Part shown: positions 1 through 7,862 of the stretch, piece after piece
Layout of the letters: the number at the start of each line of letters is the position of its first letter
Position numbering within the stretch: position 1 is the stretch's first letter
Assembly (NCBI RefSeq): GCF_900100965.1
Contig: NZ_FMUJ01000005.1
Location: 496,001 to 560,000 of the forward strand
Direction: 5' to 3'
From: Variovorax sp. EL159
Lineage (GTDB): Bacteria > Pseudomonadota > Gammaproteobacteria > Burkholderiales > Burkholderiaceae_C
DNA: 64,000 nt
Program-made: the position numbers and the translations under genes
The notes under the pieces: generated by a model
Told to the model about the DNA's origin: nothing
What the model saw: the letters and a program-made list of their open reading frames with translations, nothing else
Databases searched by the model: none

Positions 1-510
1 TGCATCCATGCCGAAGCGATACAGCATCTGCTGCGTGAAGATGGCGCCGAACTGGAATCCGGCGATGCAGCCAGCCGTCCACGCCAAGGTCAGCGCAGAG
101 GCATTTCCCAGAACAAAGTTGGCGTTGATCGGGCCGCGCTGGGCGGCAATGTGACATGCGGTCCAGCTGCTGTCGGTGACCATGGCCGCCGCCAGCCACA
201 CGCGCCACTTGCTGGAATTTTTCAGGTAAGGCCAGAGCGAGGCCGTAAAAATAAGGTGCTTTGTGTTGAGCCCGACCGTCAATGCAATCAGTGCGCCAAT
301 GTGCGCGGAATTATTGAATTCAAGCGCGGCCAATTGGGCAGTGGCCGCATTGACGCTCAACGCAGCAAAAACCAATTCACCCAAAGACCAATCGGCATTC
401 TTGCTGGCAACGCCGACAATCAGGCCAAATACCAATACCTTGGGAATGAAAGGAAGCGCCGCAATCCAGCCATGCGAAACTCCCATGGAGGCGGACAGGG
501 ATTTTTGCAT
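1..510 (-). CDS. AzlC-family amino-acid exporter subunit, 3' part beyond window
   Basis: The first 170 residues are visible; the gene runs off the left edge. The family (AzlC, PF03591) forms the large subunit of AzlCD-type exporters of branched-chain and other amino acids in the inner membrane, usually about 230 residues. Conserved features seen: an AzlC-like N-terminal segment around residues 14-35, the Ala-rich block NAATAQLAALEF at 54-65 (cf. AGAAQF in AzlC), and LNTKHLIFTASLWPYL at 81-96 (cf. NLRHLLYSASL). Several hydrophobic membrane segments are obvious. The ATG at 510 has AAGGG five bases upstream and lies 19 bases after the stop of the oxygenase gene, so the two are probably co-transcribed. 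The partner azlD, if present, would lie outside. Base composition is AT-richer than the rest of the window. Confidence 0.8.
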   Translation of the reverse strand, partial: MQKSLSASMGVSHGWIAALPFIPKVLVFGLIVGVASKNADWSLGELVFAALSVNAATAQLAALEFNNSAHIGALIALTVGLNTKHLIFTASLWPYLKNSSKWRVWLAAAMVTDSSWTACHIAAQRGPINANFVLGNASALTLAWTAGCIAGFQFGAIFTQQMLYRFGMDA

Positions 511-529
511 CAAAACCCTTGTGTTCGGC

Positions 530-1279
530 TTATATCCAGAACAGAAGTTTTTCAGGGGTCGTTCCGAAAAACCCGGACAAGGTCAGCCGATCTCCGTCGC
601 TTGGCAATACCTCATGTGCCTGCGTGGTGCGGAAGATGATCAAATCTCCAACGCGGGGAGCAACTTCGAAATGCTCGCTTTCTTCGCCGACAAGCGCAGG
701 GTCTTGCTCTTTATAAATGCGCGTCTGCCCTCCGGACTTGGGTGTCTTGAGATAAATGTTCCACGCAAACTGCTCTTTGATTTGCGGCGCAAATGAAAGC
801 CCGGTGTCTTCGCCCGGCATCCAGTCCCGATGAATCGGTGCCTCAGGCAAGACGCGCACCGTGAAGTTCATCATGCGGCTGCCCTGGTGCTCGGCGACGC
901 CGTGGCCCAGGGAGAACATCTTCGATGCCACCTCCTGGACACGCGGGAAGAAATTGACGAGGCCAAGAATGCGCTGGTCGAATATTTCTTCAAAAATTCG
1001 TGTCCGGCGAAAATATTCGTCTTGATCCGATTTGAATCGGAAGAAATTGGGGCCGAGCTTTCCTTTGCGGACGACACCGCCCGCTTTGTCGTCGCCCTCG
1101 TAATATTCGATGCCAATTTCTGAAATGGCATGCAATATCAGGTCAATTTGATATTCGTGTAGAAAATTCTCGAATCGCAGACCTGCGCGGTCTCCGGTTG
1201 AAAATTTCTTTATCGCCGAGAGGTTCGGCGTTGTGCGGTTGATATCCTCAACCACCCAGCTGTTCAACTCTGCCATCAT
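530..1279 (-). CDS. 2-oxoglutarate/Fe(II)-dependent oxygenase, substrate unknown
   Basis: A protein of 249 residues with the iron-binding triad of the 2OG-Fe(II) dioxygenase superfamily: H150-x-D152 in the context PIHRD, distal H222 in TQAHEV, and R231 eight or nine residues later as the 2-oxoglutarate salt-bridge residue. It lacks a signal peptide and should act in the cytoplasm. Two ATGs sit in tandem at 1279 and 1276; AGAGGA immediately upstream fits the second better. The gene lies between an AzlC exporter subunit (19 bases downstream) and a Crp/Fnr regulator (70 bases upstream), all on one strand. An amino-acid hydroxylase feeding the exporter is an inference from this neighbourhood, not from the sequence. 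Lower GC than the window average suggests transfer. Confidence 0.8.
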   Translation of the reverse strand: MMAELNSWVVEDINRTTPNLSAIKKFSTGDRAGLRFENFLHEYQIDLILHAISEIGIEYYEGDDKAGGVVRKGKLGPNFFRFKSDQDEYFRRTRIFEEIFDQRILGLVNFFPRVQEVASKMFSLGHGVAEHQGSRMMNFTVRVLPEAPIHRDWMPGEDTGLSFAPQIKEQFAWNIYLKTPKSGGQTRIYKEQDPALVGEESEHFEVAPRVGDLIIFRTTQAHEVLPSDGDRLTLSGFFGTTPEKLLFWI

Positions 1280-1349
1280 TTCCTCTTGGATTGTGAAGAG
1301 GATAATGGCGTCAAGTTAGGGTTTTCGTGGTATCCAGAGATACAGGAAG

Positions 1350-2060
1350 TCAACTATTTTTGTAATGCAAACGGCGTAGCGCAGAAGCATCGTGGATGAT
1401 CACCTGCTTTGCGCGCGTCTCAATGACGCCTTCTTTCGACAGCAGGTTCAGCGTTCTTGTCACGGTGACTCGACTCAATGCGGTCATTGCAGCAATTTTC
1501 TCGTGCGTGAGATCGACCTGAAAATTCCCCGATTCCTGCATTGAAGGAAATTCACTGTTCGATTGCAATCGCGCAATACGCAAAAGCAAATCGACCACCC
1601 GCTCTTTGGGCGCAGCCGATGCAACGCCTGCCAGCTTTTCAACAATCATGTGATTCTTGAAGCCGAGGAGTTGAATGAGCGAAGCCGCAAGCTCGGGCAT
1701 GGTGGAAAATTTTCGGGTGATATCCGCCGGGAGATAGCGGCTGAGGACCGCAGGCGCCACCACCCGTGTCGTCGTCGGGCGGGGCCTGTTGGCGAACGCC
1801 GGGCCTTCGCCAAAAATTGCGCCCGGCCCGAATATCTCGAGCAGAAATTCGGCGCCATTGCTTCGCTGGATGGTCGAGTGAACAAATCCGGAGCGAAGAA
1901 GATAAAAATAACTGTGCCGTTCCCCTTCTCGGGCCAGCACGTCCCCGGCCGCCAAACTGACGACGTTGCCCAGATGCGTGGCTTCGATCCATGGGGTCGA
2001 GAGCGCCAGCGAGGCGTCCCAACTGGCATACGCCGAGGATTCGGAATTTATTCTTTTCAT
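1350..2060 (-). CDS. Crp/Fnr-family transcriptional regulator
   Basis: The 236-residue protein has an N-terminal cyclic-nucleotide-binding fold (about residues 25-145, with glycine turns at GDVLAREGE and FGPGAIFGEG) and a C-terminal winged helix (about 155-230; recognition helix in MTALSRVTVTRTLNLL). There is no cysteine cluster, so it is not an oxygen-sensing FNR with an iron-sulfur centre; the effector is unknown. It lies upstream of the oxygenase and azlC genes on the same strand and may control them and itself. A short inverted repeat lies right in front of its start codon and no clear Shine-Dalgarno sequence is visible. Like its two neighbours it is AT-richer than the surroundings. Confidence 0.88.
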   Translation of the reverse strand: MKRINSESSAYASWDASLALSTPWIEATHLGNVVSLAAGDVLAREGERHSYFYLLRSGFVHSTIQRSNGAEFLLEIFGPGAIFGEGPAFANRPRPTTTRVVAPAVLSRYLPADITRKFSTMPELAASLIQLLGFKNHMIVEKLAGVASAAPKERVVDLLLRIARLQSNSEFPSMQESGNFQVDLTHEKIAAMTALSRVTVTRTLNLLSKEGVIETRAKQVIIHDASALRRLHYKNS

Positions 2061-2061
2061 T

Positions 2062-2077
2062 CAGAAGATTGCTTCTG
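2062..2077. promoter_or_regulatory. inverted repeat next to the Crp/Fnr start codon
   Basis: CAGAAG-ATTG-CTTCTG, perfect 6-bp arms with a 4-base spacer, ends one base before the ATG of the Crp/Fnr gene (2058-2060). It occupies the place of the ribosome binding site. It may be an autoregulatory operator or an mRNA hairpin. The rest of 2078-2271 shows no gene that I can recognise. Confidence 0.35.
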
Positions 2078-2271
2078 TATCGATTGCTGATGCGTCGGCA
2101 CCGATCCAGTCGGCGTCCGGCCCCTCGCTCCTTGCGCCTGGCGCAAACCAGTCAGGCCCACTCGAGCCCTTCAGGTCGCAGCCATGGCGCTACTGGAGGG
2201 TAGCGTGGCGTCAGCTTCGACGGGCGAGCAACGACCCTGTGCGCGGCAAGGTCGCTGTGTGCCACGACCCG

Positions 2272-2916
2272 CTAGGTCGTCGTTTCGTCGAGCGTGTCGT
2301 CCGCCGTGAGGTGGGCGGTATCGCTCCAGCCGACAAGGCTGAAGCCTTCGGGCGTCCACAGCATGCGGTTGATGGCCGCGTTGCCGAGCTGCCACGTGCG
2401 CGGCGCCTGCAGGGCCTGACGGGTGGCGGCGCGGTACAGCACGTCCATCACGCCACCGTGCGCGACCAGCGTGACCAGCTCGCCCGGATGGCGCGCAGCC
2501 AGCTCCGACGCCACGGTGGTGATGCGGTCGCGAAAGGTCAGCAGGCTCTCGCCGCCAACCGGCTCGAACTCGGGATCGCGCTCGCGCCAGCGCTTGGCGT
2601 CCATCGGCCGCTGGGCCTCGATCTCGGCGAAGCTCATGCCCTCCAGGTGGCCGAAGGCGCGTTCGCGCAGGCGGGGCTCGGGCTGCACCGTCAGGCCGTG
2701 CGGCCTGGCGATGGCTTCGGCGGTCTGCCAGGCGCGCGAAAGGTCGCTGGCGTAGATGACGCGGATCGGCTCGTCGGCCAGCGCCTGGCCGGTGCGCTCG
2801 GCCTGCCACAGGCCGGTCGGGTTGAGGCCGATGTCGAGTTGCCCCTGGATGCGCGTGTCGACGTTCCAGGCGGTTTCGCCGTGGCGCACGGCGATCAAAC
2901 GGGTGATTTCTTCCAT
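2272..2916 (-). CDS. histidine phosphatase family protein (phosphoglycerate-mutase-like)
   Basis: A protein of 214 residues that starts with the histidine-phosphatase signature RHGETAWN at residues 11-18; H12 would be phosphorylated. The second catalytic histidine is in LVAHGGVMD. Length and layout fit cofactor-independent-type GpmB/CobC-like phosphatases (PF00300), which act in the cytosol on small phosphoesters; the substrate cannot be told from sequence. The gene stands alone between the AT-rich left patch and the DUF4136 lipoprotein. The 31 bases to the next gene are too short for separate regulation to be obvious. Confidence 0.88.
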   Translation of the reverse strand: MEEITRLIAVRHGETAWNVDTRIQGQLDIGLNPTGLWQAERTGQALADEPIRVIYASDLSRAWQTAEAIARPHGLTVQPEPRLRERAFGHLEGMSFAEIEAQRPMDAKRWRERDPEFEPVGGESLLTFRDRITTVASELAARHPGELVTLVAHGGVMDVLYRAATRQALQAPRTWQLGNAAINRMLWTPEGFSLVGWSDTAHLTADDTLDETTT

Positions 2917-2947
2917 CCGCTGGGATTTTAAAAGCGGGCTGCTTGGC

Positions 2948-3580
2948 TTACTTCTTTGCGGTCGGCGACGACAGGTCGATGTTCACCCGGCGCTCGCCCG
3001 GCGGCGGATTGGGGAAGCCCTGCAGGGCGGCCTGGAACATCACCGGGAGGATGGCCGCGCTCGAGTTGTACGGGCCGTCGTTGCGGGCGCGCGTCTCATA
3101 GACCACGCGGTTGGAGCCCGTCTCGCGCAGCACGATGCTGACTTCGCGTTCGTACCAGGGATTGGCCGCCGGCGGCATGAACACCGGGCTGCCGTACCAG
3201 CCGCCGCCATACCAACGGCGGCCGTAGTAGCCATAGCCGCCGTAGCCATAGCCCCAGGGGCCGTCGTAGAGCCACGGGTCGGCCCAGGGCGAGAGGCCGG
3301 CCGTCACGCGGGCGCCGATCTGCGCGCTGTATTGCGGCTTGGCGTCGTCGCGGCGCAGGCCGACTTTTTCGAGTGCGGCGGCAGCCATGGCTTCGAGTGA
3401 ATCCTGCCGGGCGGTGTCCGCCTGCTGCGAGGGCAGCCGCTCGAAGCGGTAGGTGGCGCCGGGCGCCACGGTGCCGAGCGAAGAGAAGCTCTTCACGTCG
3501 CTGTCGACCACCCAGGAGGTGGCGCAGCCGCTGAGGGTCGCGACTGCTACTAAAAGAAGAGCGGGGAACGCACGTTTCAT
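2948..3580 (-). CDS. DUF4136-type outer-membrane lipoprotein
   Basis: The start at 3580 is preferred over one 27 bases upstream because GGAG lies 8 bases before it and the product then begins with a short basic n-region. The 210-residue protein has a lipobox ending in LSGC with C19 as the lipidated residue, followed by the small beta-rich fold of DUF4136 proteins. The middle (about residues 95-130) is a low-complexity Gly/Tyr/Trp-rich stretch. No aspartate follows the cysteine, so it is probably sorted to the outer membrane. Function is unknown; members are common in Burkholderiales. Confidence 0.8.
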   Translation of the reverse strand: MKRAFPALLLVAVATLSGCATSWVVDSDVKSFSSLGTVAPGATYRFERLPSQQADTARQDSLEAMAAAALEKVGLRRDDAKPQYSAQIGARVTAGLSPWADPWLYDGPWGYGYGGYGYYGRRWYGGGWYGSPVFMPPAANPWYEREVSIVLRETGSNRVVYETRARNDGPYNSSAAILPVMFQAALQGFPNPPPGERRVNIDLSSPTAKK

Positions 3581-3628
3581 AAAGGGTCTCCGGGCATTGA
3601 TGCCCAAAATTCCCCTGGGTTGCCCGGA

Positions 3629-4561
3629 TCAGCCCTGGACGATGCGCAGGGCCGAGGGTGCCTGGGAGAGCAGATCGAAAGAGGGTGTGTCGAAAGCCTT
3701 GTCGCCTTCGTCGTCGGCCACGCCGGTCGCCTTCAGACCCTTGAAATCGTGCCGCGTTCCATCGAGCAGGTGCGAAGGCACCACGTTCTGCAGCGCGGTG
3801 AACATGTTCTCGACGCGGCCGGGGTACTTCTTGTCCCACTCGCGCAGCATCTCGCCGACCTGCTTGCGTTGCAGGTTCTCCTGGCTGCCGCAGAGCGTGC
3901 AAGGAATGATCGGGAATTCGCGGTGCTGCGCCCAGCGCACCGTGTCCTTTTCGGCCACGTAGGCCAGCGGGCGGATCACGATGTGCTTGCCGTCGTCGCT
4001 CACCAGCTTGGGCGGCATGCTCTTCAGCTTGCCGGCAAAGAACATGTTGAGGAAGAAGGTCTGCAGCATGTCGTCGCGGTGGTGACCCAGCGCAACCTTG
4101 GTGGCACCCAGCTCGTCGGCCACGCGGTACAGGATGCCGCGGCGCAGCCGGCTGCACAGGCCGCAGGTCGTCTTGCCCTCGGGAATCACGCGCTTGACGA
4201 TGCTGTAGGTGTCCTGGTTCTCGATGTGGAAGTCCACGCCCAGGTCGCTCAGGTACTTGGGCAGCACCTCTTCGGGAAAGCCGGGCTGCTTCTGGTCGAG
4301 GTTGACCGCGACGATGTCGAAGTGAATCGGCGCGCGGGCCTTCAGCTTGAGCAGGATGTCGAGCAGCGCGTAGCTGTCCTTGCCGCCCGAGACGCACACC
4401 ATGACCTTGTCGCCCTCTTCGATCATGTTGTAGTCGACGATCGCGCGGCCGACCTCGCGGCACAGGCGCTTTTCGAGCTTGTGCGTCTCGCGTTCGATCT
4501 TCAGCGAGTTGGTGACGGTCGCGGCGGCTTCGGGCGCCTCGTCGATCCAGACGGCGTTCAT
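3629..4561 (-). CDS. ttcA: tRNA 2-thiocytidine biosynthesis protein TtcA
   Basis: TtcA thiolates cytidine 32 of certain tRNAs, using ATP and an oxygen-sensitive [4Fe-4S] cluster. The 310-residue protein shows the PP-loop SGGKDS at residues 58-63 that binds ATP and two CxxC pairs, CGLC (C133, C136) and CTLC (C221, C224), which include the cluster ligands known in this family. Length matches E. coli TtcA (311). The product is cytosolic. It lies downstream of folB on the same strand, an arrangement I recall as common in Comamonadaceae. Confidence 0.95.
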   Translation of the reverse strand: MNAVWIDEAPEAAATVTNSLKIERETHKLEKRLCREVGRAIVDYNMIEEGDKVMVCVSGGKDSYALLDILLKLKARAPIHFDIVAVNLDQKQPGFPEEVLPKYLSDLGVDFHIENQDTYSIVKRVIPEGKTTCGLCSRLRRGILYRVADELGATKVALGHHRDDMLQTFFLNMFFAGKLKSMPPKLVSDDGKHIVIRPLAYVAEKDTVRWAQHREFPIIPCTLCGSQENLQRKQVGEMLREWDKKYPGRVENMFTALQNVVPSHLLDGTRHDFKGLKATGVADDEGDKAFDTPSFDLLSQAPSALRIVQG

Positions 4562-4613
4562 TGGTGGGCTACTTCAGGCAAATCGGGGGAAAGGGCCCCG
4601 ATTTTGCCTTGGA

Positions 4614-4994
4614 TCACCATTCCCCGGCTTCCATGCGGATAGCCACTTCGCAGTCGTCGAAGATTTCGAGCTTGGCGATCTTCACGCGCACGCCCAGCAC
4701 GCCGGGCAGTTGCAGCAGGCGCTGCACCAGCTTGCCGATCAGGCTTTCGAGCAGGTTCACGTGCTCGGCGGTGCACTCGTCGATGATGATGAGCCGCACC
4801 TTGCCGTAGTCGAGCACGTGGAAGATATCGTCGTCTTTCGGCAGCAACGGCTGCTCGCCGAGGTTGAGCTCGGCATCGACCTGGATCGGCTGCGGCGCGA
4901 CCTTCTCGTGGTCGAGGATGCCGAGGTTCGCGTCGAAGCGCAGGCCCAGCAGGGTGAGTGTCTGGCGGCCGTGGGTGTGGGGAGTGGTAGGCAT
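4614..4994 (-). CDS. folB: dihydroneopterin aldolase
   Basis: FolB converts 7,8-dihydroneopterin to 6-hydroxymethyl-7,8-dihydropterin and glycolaldehyde in folate synthesis. The start at 4994 gives 126 residues, close to the usual 120, and begins just after the stop of the upstream SDR gene. The T-fold pattern is visible: LLGLRFDANLGILDHEK near the N-terminus, then VLDYGKVRLIIIDECTAEHVNLLESLIGKL with the conserved Glu/Asn/Leu stretch, and VKIAKLEIFDDCEVAIRME at the C-terminus (like KP..AIP..D.V.V). The pairing with a pteridine-reductase-like SDR supports the pterin role. A longer frame reading through from upstream is a shadow. Confidence 0.88.
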   Translation of the reverse strand: MPTTPHTHGRQTLTLLGLRFDANLGILDHEKVAPQPIQVDAELNLGEQPLLPKDDDIFHVLDYGKVRLIIIDECTAEHVNLLESLIGKLVQRLLQLPGVLGVRVKIAKLEIFDDCEVAIRMEAGEW

Positions 4995-5005
4995 GGTGGT
5001 GGAGC

Positions 5006-5782
5006 TCACATGAGCGAGAAATCGCGCTCGAATTTCATCAGGTGCTGGCCGCCGTCCACCAGCAGCGTGGTGCCGGTAATCGATTGGTTTTCCAGCGCGA
5101 ACTTCACCGTGGCGACCACGTCGGCCGGGGTGGAAGAGCGGCCCAGCGGCGACAGCTTGTGCAGCTGGGCGAACTTGTCGTCGTCCAGCATGTGGCTTGC
5201 CAGCGTGAGGCCGGGCGCCACGCCCACCACGCGCACATGCGGCGCCAGCGCCAGCGCCAGCATTGGCGTGGCGGCTTCCAGCGCGGCCTTGGACAGCGTG
5301 TAGCTCAGGAAATCGGGGTTCGGGTTCCACAGCTTCTGGTCGAGCAGATGGACCACCGCGCCCTGTGCATCGCGTGCCGCCAGGTGATCGCGCAGCGCCT
5401 GCGCCAGCAGGATGGCCGCGCCGGTGTTGCTGCGCGCATGGCGCTCCATGAGCGCGTAGCTGAAGCTCGCGGCCTCGTCGTGCTCGAACAGCGCGGCGCT
5501 GTGGACCACCGCATCGACAGAGCGAAAGCGGGCGACCACGCGGGGCAGCAGTGCGCGCGTGGCCTGTTCGTCTTCGAGGTCGGCCACGAAGAGGGCCGAG
5601 TCGCCCGAGAGCGCTGCGCAGTCGGCCACCGTTTGCTGGGCATCCGCCAGCGAGCTGCGGTAGTGCACCGCCACCTGCCAGCCGCCCGCGGCGAGTGCCA
5701 ATGCGATCTCGCGGCCCAGCCGTCGGCCAGCGCCGGTGACGAGAACGGTACGGCGGGTCGGGGTGGGGAAAGCGGCGCTCAT
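5006..5782 (-). CDS. pteridine-reductase-like short-chain dehydrogenase (FolM-like)
   Basis: A classic SDR of 258 residues. The cofactor motif TGAGRRLG (residues 16-23) has the double arginine typical of the NADPH-dependent pteridine reductase/FolM branch. The catalytic Tyr-x3-Lys is YTLSK, preceded by a DQ pair in LLDQKLW as in pteridine reductases. FolM-type enzymes reduce dihydromonapterin or dihydrofolate. The gene directly precedes folB (11-base gap), which supports a role in pterin or folate metabolism. The exact substrate is inferred. Confidence 0.82.
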   Translation of the reverse strand: MSAAFPTPTRRTVLVTGAGRRLGREIALALAAGGWQVAVHYRSSLADAQQTVADCAALSGDSALFVADLEDEQATRALLPRVVARFRSVDAVVHSAALFEHDEAASFSYALMERHARSNTGAAILLAQALRDHLAARDAQGAVVHLLDQKLWNPNPDFLSYTLSKAALEAATPMLALALAPHVRVVGVAPGLTLASHMLDDDKFAQLHKLSPLGRSSTPADVVATVKFALENQSITGTTLLVDGGQHLMKFERDFSLM

Positions 5783-5806
5783 GCGGGGAGAGGGAGAATC
5801 GGGGGT

Positions 5807-6919
5807 GTGACGACAAAGACGCCAAACAGTTTACCCACCGCCCTCGACCACCTCATCGCCCGCGCCGTCGAGCGCGCCGGCGGCTGGATCGGGTTCGACC
5901 GCTTCATGGCACTCGCCCTGTATGCGCCCGGCCTCGGCTACTACGCCAACACTTCCGCCAAGTTCGGCCACATGCCGTCATCGGGCAGCGACTTCGTGAC
6001 GGCACCGGAGCTGACGCCGATGTTCGGCCAGACGCTCGCAGCCCAGGTGGCCGAGGCGCTGGAGAAAACCGGCACCGACACCGTCTGGGAGTTCGGCGCG
6101 GGCTCCGGCGCGCTGGCGGTGCAGCTGCTGCATGCGCTCGACGAAATGGGGCGCAGCGATGTGCGCTATCGGATCGTCGACCTGTCGGGCACCTTGCGTG
6201 AGCGGCAGCAGCAGGCGCTGGTGCGCTATGCGGATCGAGTCGAATGGTTGGGCGAGCTGCCCGAGTCGATGCAGGGCGTGGTGGTCGGCAACGAGGTGCT
6301 CGATGCGATGCCGGTGCAACTGCTGGCGCGTGTTGCGGGGCAGTGGTTCGAGCGCGGCGTGGTGCGCAATGCGCAGGGCGACGGCTGGACCTGGGCCGAT
6401 CGCGCGACCGACCTGCGTCCGCCGGTCGACGTGCCCGGCGAACACGACTACCTGACCGAAATCCATCCGCAGGCCCAGGCCTTCATTGCGACGCTGGCGG
6501 ACCGGCTCGACAAGGGCGCGGCTTTTCTCATCGACTACGGTTTTCCCGAGAGCGAGTACTACCACCCGCAGCGCCACATGGGCACGGTGATGTGCCACCG
6601 CGCGCACCAGGCCGATGGCGATCCGCTGGCGGACGTGGGCTACAAGGACATCACGGCGCATGTCGATTTCACCGGCATTGCGCTGGCGGGGCAGAACGCG
6701 GGGTTCGAGGTGCTGGGCTATACGAGCCAGGCGCGCTTTCTGCTGAATTGCGGGTTGCTGGGGAGGATGGAGCGGGGCTCTACTGCCGAGAGGGCGATGG
6801 CGGCTCGGTTGATTCATGAGCATGAGATGGGGGAGTTGTTCAAGGTGGTGGGGTTTGCTGTGGGGGGGGCTTGGGAGGCGATGGGGTTTGGTGAGGGGGA
6901 TCGCAGTCATACGCTGTGA
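5807..6919 (+). CDS. MidA/NDUFAF7-type SAM-dependent methyltransferase
   Basis: A 370-residue protein of the DUF185/MidA family (PF02636). In mitochondria the relatives methylate an arginine of complex I subunit NDUFS2; the bacterial substrate is not settled. Seen here: family motifs GYYANTSAKFG and SDFVTAPELTPMFGQ near the N-terminus, the SAM-binding VWEFGAGSGALAVQL, and GNEVLDAMPVQ. The GTG at 5807 is chosen as start because a purine-rich GGGAGAGGGAG ribosome-binding region lies just upstream and the family N-terminus follows. It is divergent from the SDR gene with only 24 bases between start codons, so the promoters must overlap. Confidence 0.88.
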   Translation: MTTKTPNSLPTALDHLIARAVERAGGWIGFDRFMALALYAPGLGYYANTSAKFGHMPSSGSDFVTAPELTPMFGQTLAAQVAEALEKTGTDTVWEFGAGSGALAVQLLHALDEMGRSDVRYRIVDLSGTLRERQQQALVRYADRVEWLGELPESMQGVVVGNEVLDAMPVQLLARVAGQWFERGVVRNAQGDGWTWADRATDLRPPVDVPGEHDYLTEIHPQAQAFIATLADRLDKGAAFLIDYGFPESEYYHPQRHMGTVMCHRAHQADGDPLADVGYKDITAHVDFTGIALAGQNAGFEVLGYTSQARFLLNCGLLGRMERGSTAERAMAARLIHEHEMGELFKVVGFAVGGAWEAMGFGEGDRSHTL

Positions 6920-6972
6920 CTTGCCTGTTTGCCTGCCTGCTTGCTTGCTATATCGCTGCTTTGTTTGAGTTC

Positions 6973-7228
6973 CGAGGCCGGGTCTCGCCCCGGCGGGCGA
7001 CTCACTTTCTTTTGCTTCGCCAAAAGAAAGTAAGCAAAGAAAAGGCGACCCCGCTGTCTGCGACCCCTTCGCTGCGCTACGGGGCAACCTGCGGTGCTCG
7101 CGTTTCGCGGGGTCTCGCAGAACTCGCTTCGCTCAAACAGCTGCGAGCCCTGATCCGCGAAACGCTCCGCTCCTCGGCGCAGCCAGAGGGGCTTCGATAC
7201 CGCAAGGGCCTTCGCTGCGCTCGGCATC
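6973..7228 (+). repeat. dispersed repeat, left copy of an inverted pair
   Basis: About 255 bases that reappear, reverse-complemented and about 85-90 percent alike by eye, at 7451-7703. Landmarks in order are GGCCGGGTCTCGCCCCGGCG, a T/A-rich hairpin, GACCCCTTCGCTGCGCTACG, CGCGGGGTCTCGC and GAAACGCTCCGCTCCTCGGC. Short open frames cross it in several phases but none resembles a protein. Similar sequences are, from memory, numerous in Comamonadaceae genomes; I could not check that here. Confidence 0.8.
7004..7031. terminator. hairpin inside the left repeat copy, possible terminator
   Basis: Arms ACTTTCTTTTG and CAAAAGAAAGT (11 bp, perfect) enclose the loop CTTCGC. It lies 85 bases after the methyltransferase stop. 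The right repeat copy keeps the hairpin with partly compensating changes, which suggests the folded form matters. Termination is an inference. Confidence 0.45.
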
Positions 7229-7450
7229 GCAGTTACCAACAGCCGGGGGGGCGTTGTTGCTCCGACCTCGACCTCGACCTCGGCATCGGCAATGGCAATG
7301 GCAATGGCTTCGGCTTCGGCCGTGGACAGGTCCACGGCGACAGCGATCGCTACAGCCAAGGCCAAGTAAGGCCGGAGCTAAGACGGCTCGTCGATCACTG
7401 TCCCCATCCCAAGGCACCGCAGACGCGAAGCGTCATCGGTGCCTTGGTGG
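7229..7450. other. spacer between the inverted repeat copies, no recognisable gene
   Basis: About 220 bases with simple-sequence character: three CCTCGA-type units (7265-7281), three GGCAAT units (about 7288-7305), and CGGCTTCGG units. Open frames across it are short and compositionally biased. I see no transposase or RNA gene. Confidence 0.6.
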
Positions 7451-7703
7451 CCGAGCGAAGCAAAGGCCCGAGTGGTATCCAAGCCCCTCTGGCTGCGCCG
7501 AGGAGCGGAGCGTTTCGCGGATCAGGGCTCGCCCTTGTTTGAGCGAAGCGAGTTTGGGCGAGACCCCGCGAAACGTGAGCACCGCAGGTTGCCCCGTAGC
7601 GCAGCGAAGGGGTCGCAGACAGTGGGGTCGCCTTTCTTTTGGCTACGTTTCTTTGGCGAAGCAAAGAAAAGTAGGTCGCCCGCCGGGGCGAGACCCGGCC
7701 TCC
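7451..7703 (-). repeat. dispersed repeat, right copy in opposite orientation
   Basis: Reverse complement of the unit at 6973-7228, with the same landmarks in reverse order. Together the two copies form a fold-back structure of about 730 bases between the MidA-like methyltransferase and the sulfonate operon. No target-site duplication is evident at the outer edges. Confidence 0.8.
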
Positions 7704-7808
7704 GCCCTTCGCAAGAAGCGCAAAGCCCCAGCCTCCGCCATCCGCAAAAAAACGGCCCCCGCCCTTCGCAAGAAGCACAAGGCCCCCAGCCCAAAGAGCA
7801 AGGCATAA
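7704..7808 (+). pseudogene. Lys/Ala/Pro-rich coding-like tail, possible gene remnant
   Basis: Directly after the right repeat copy the + strand reads three imperfect units, ALRKKRKAPAS, AIRKKTAP and ALRKKHKAPSPKSKA, and stops at TAA 7806-7808. Such tails end histone-H1-like and other nucleoid proteins in this group. No upstream domain or start site with a ribosome binding site belongs to it, so it may be the leftover 3' end of a gene cut by the repeat, or chance in GC-rich DNA. Confidence 0.3.
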
Positions 7809-7862
7809 GCTAGCAACGAAGAGTTCGTTGAGAAACCACCCCTCACGCCCTACATTCGCGGC

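Noticed and set aside
7229..7450. Short CCTCGA and GGCAAT runs as a possible CRISPR or minisatellite array
   Set aside because: Only three units each, 6 bases long and without spacers; they are simple-sequence slippage.
6920..7862. Several open frames of 60-225 codons across the repeat region
   Set aside because: They are translations of the dispersed repeat and low-complexity spacer in different phases, with no conserved domain.
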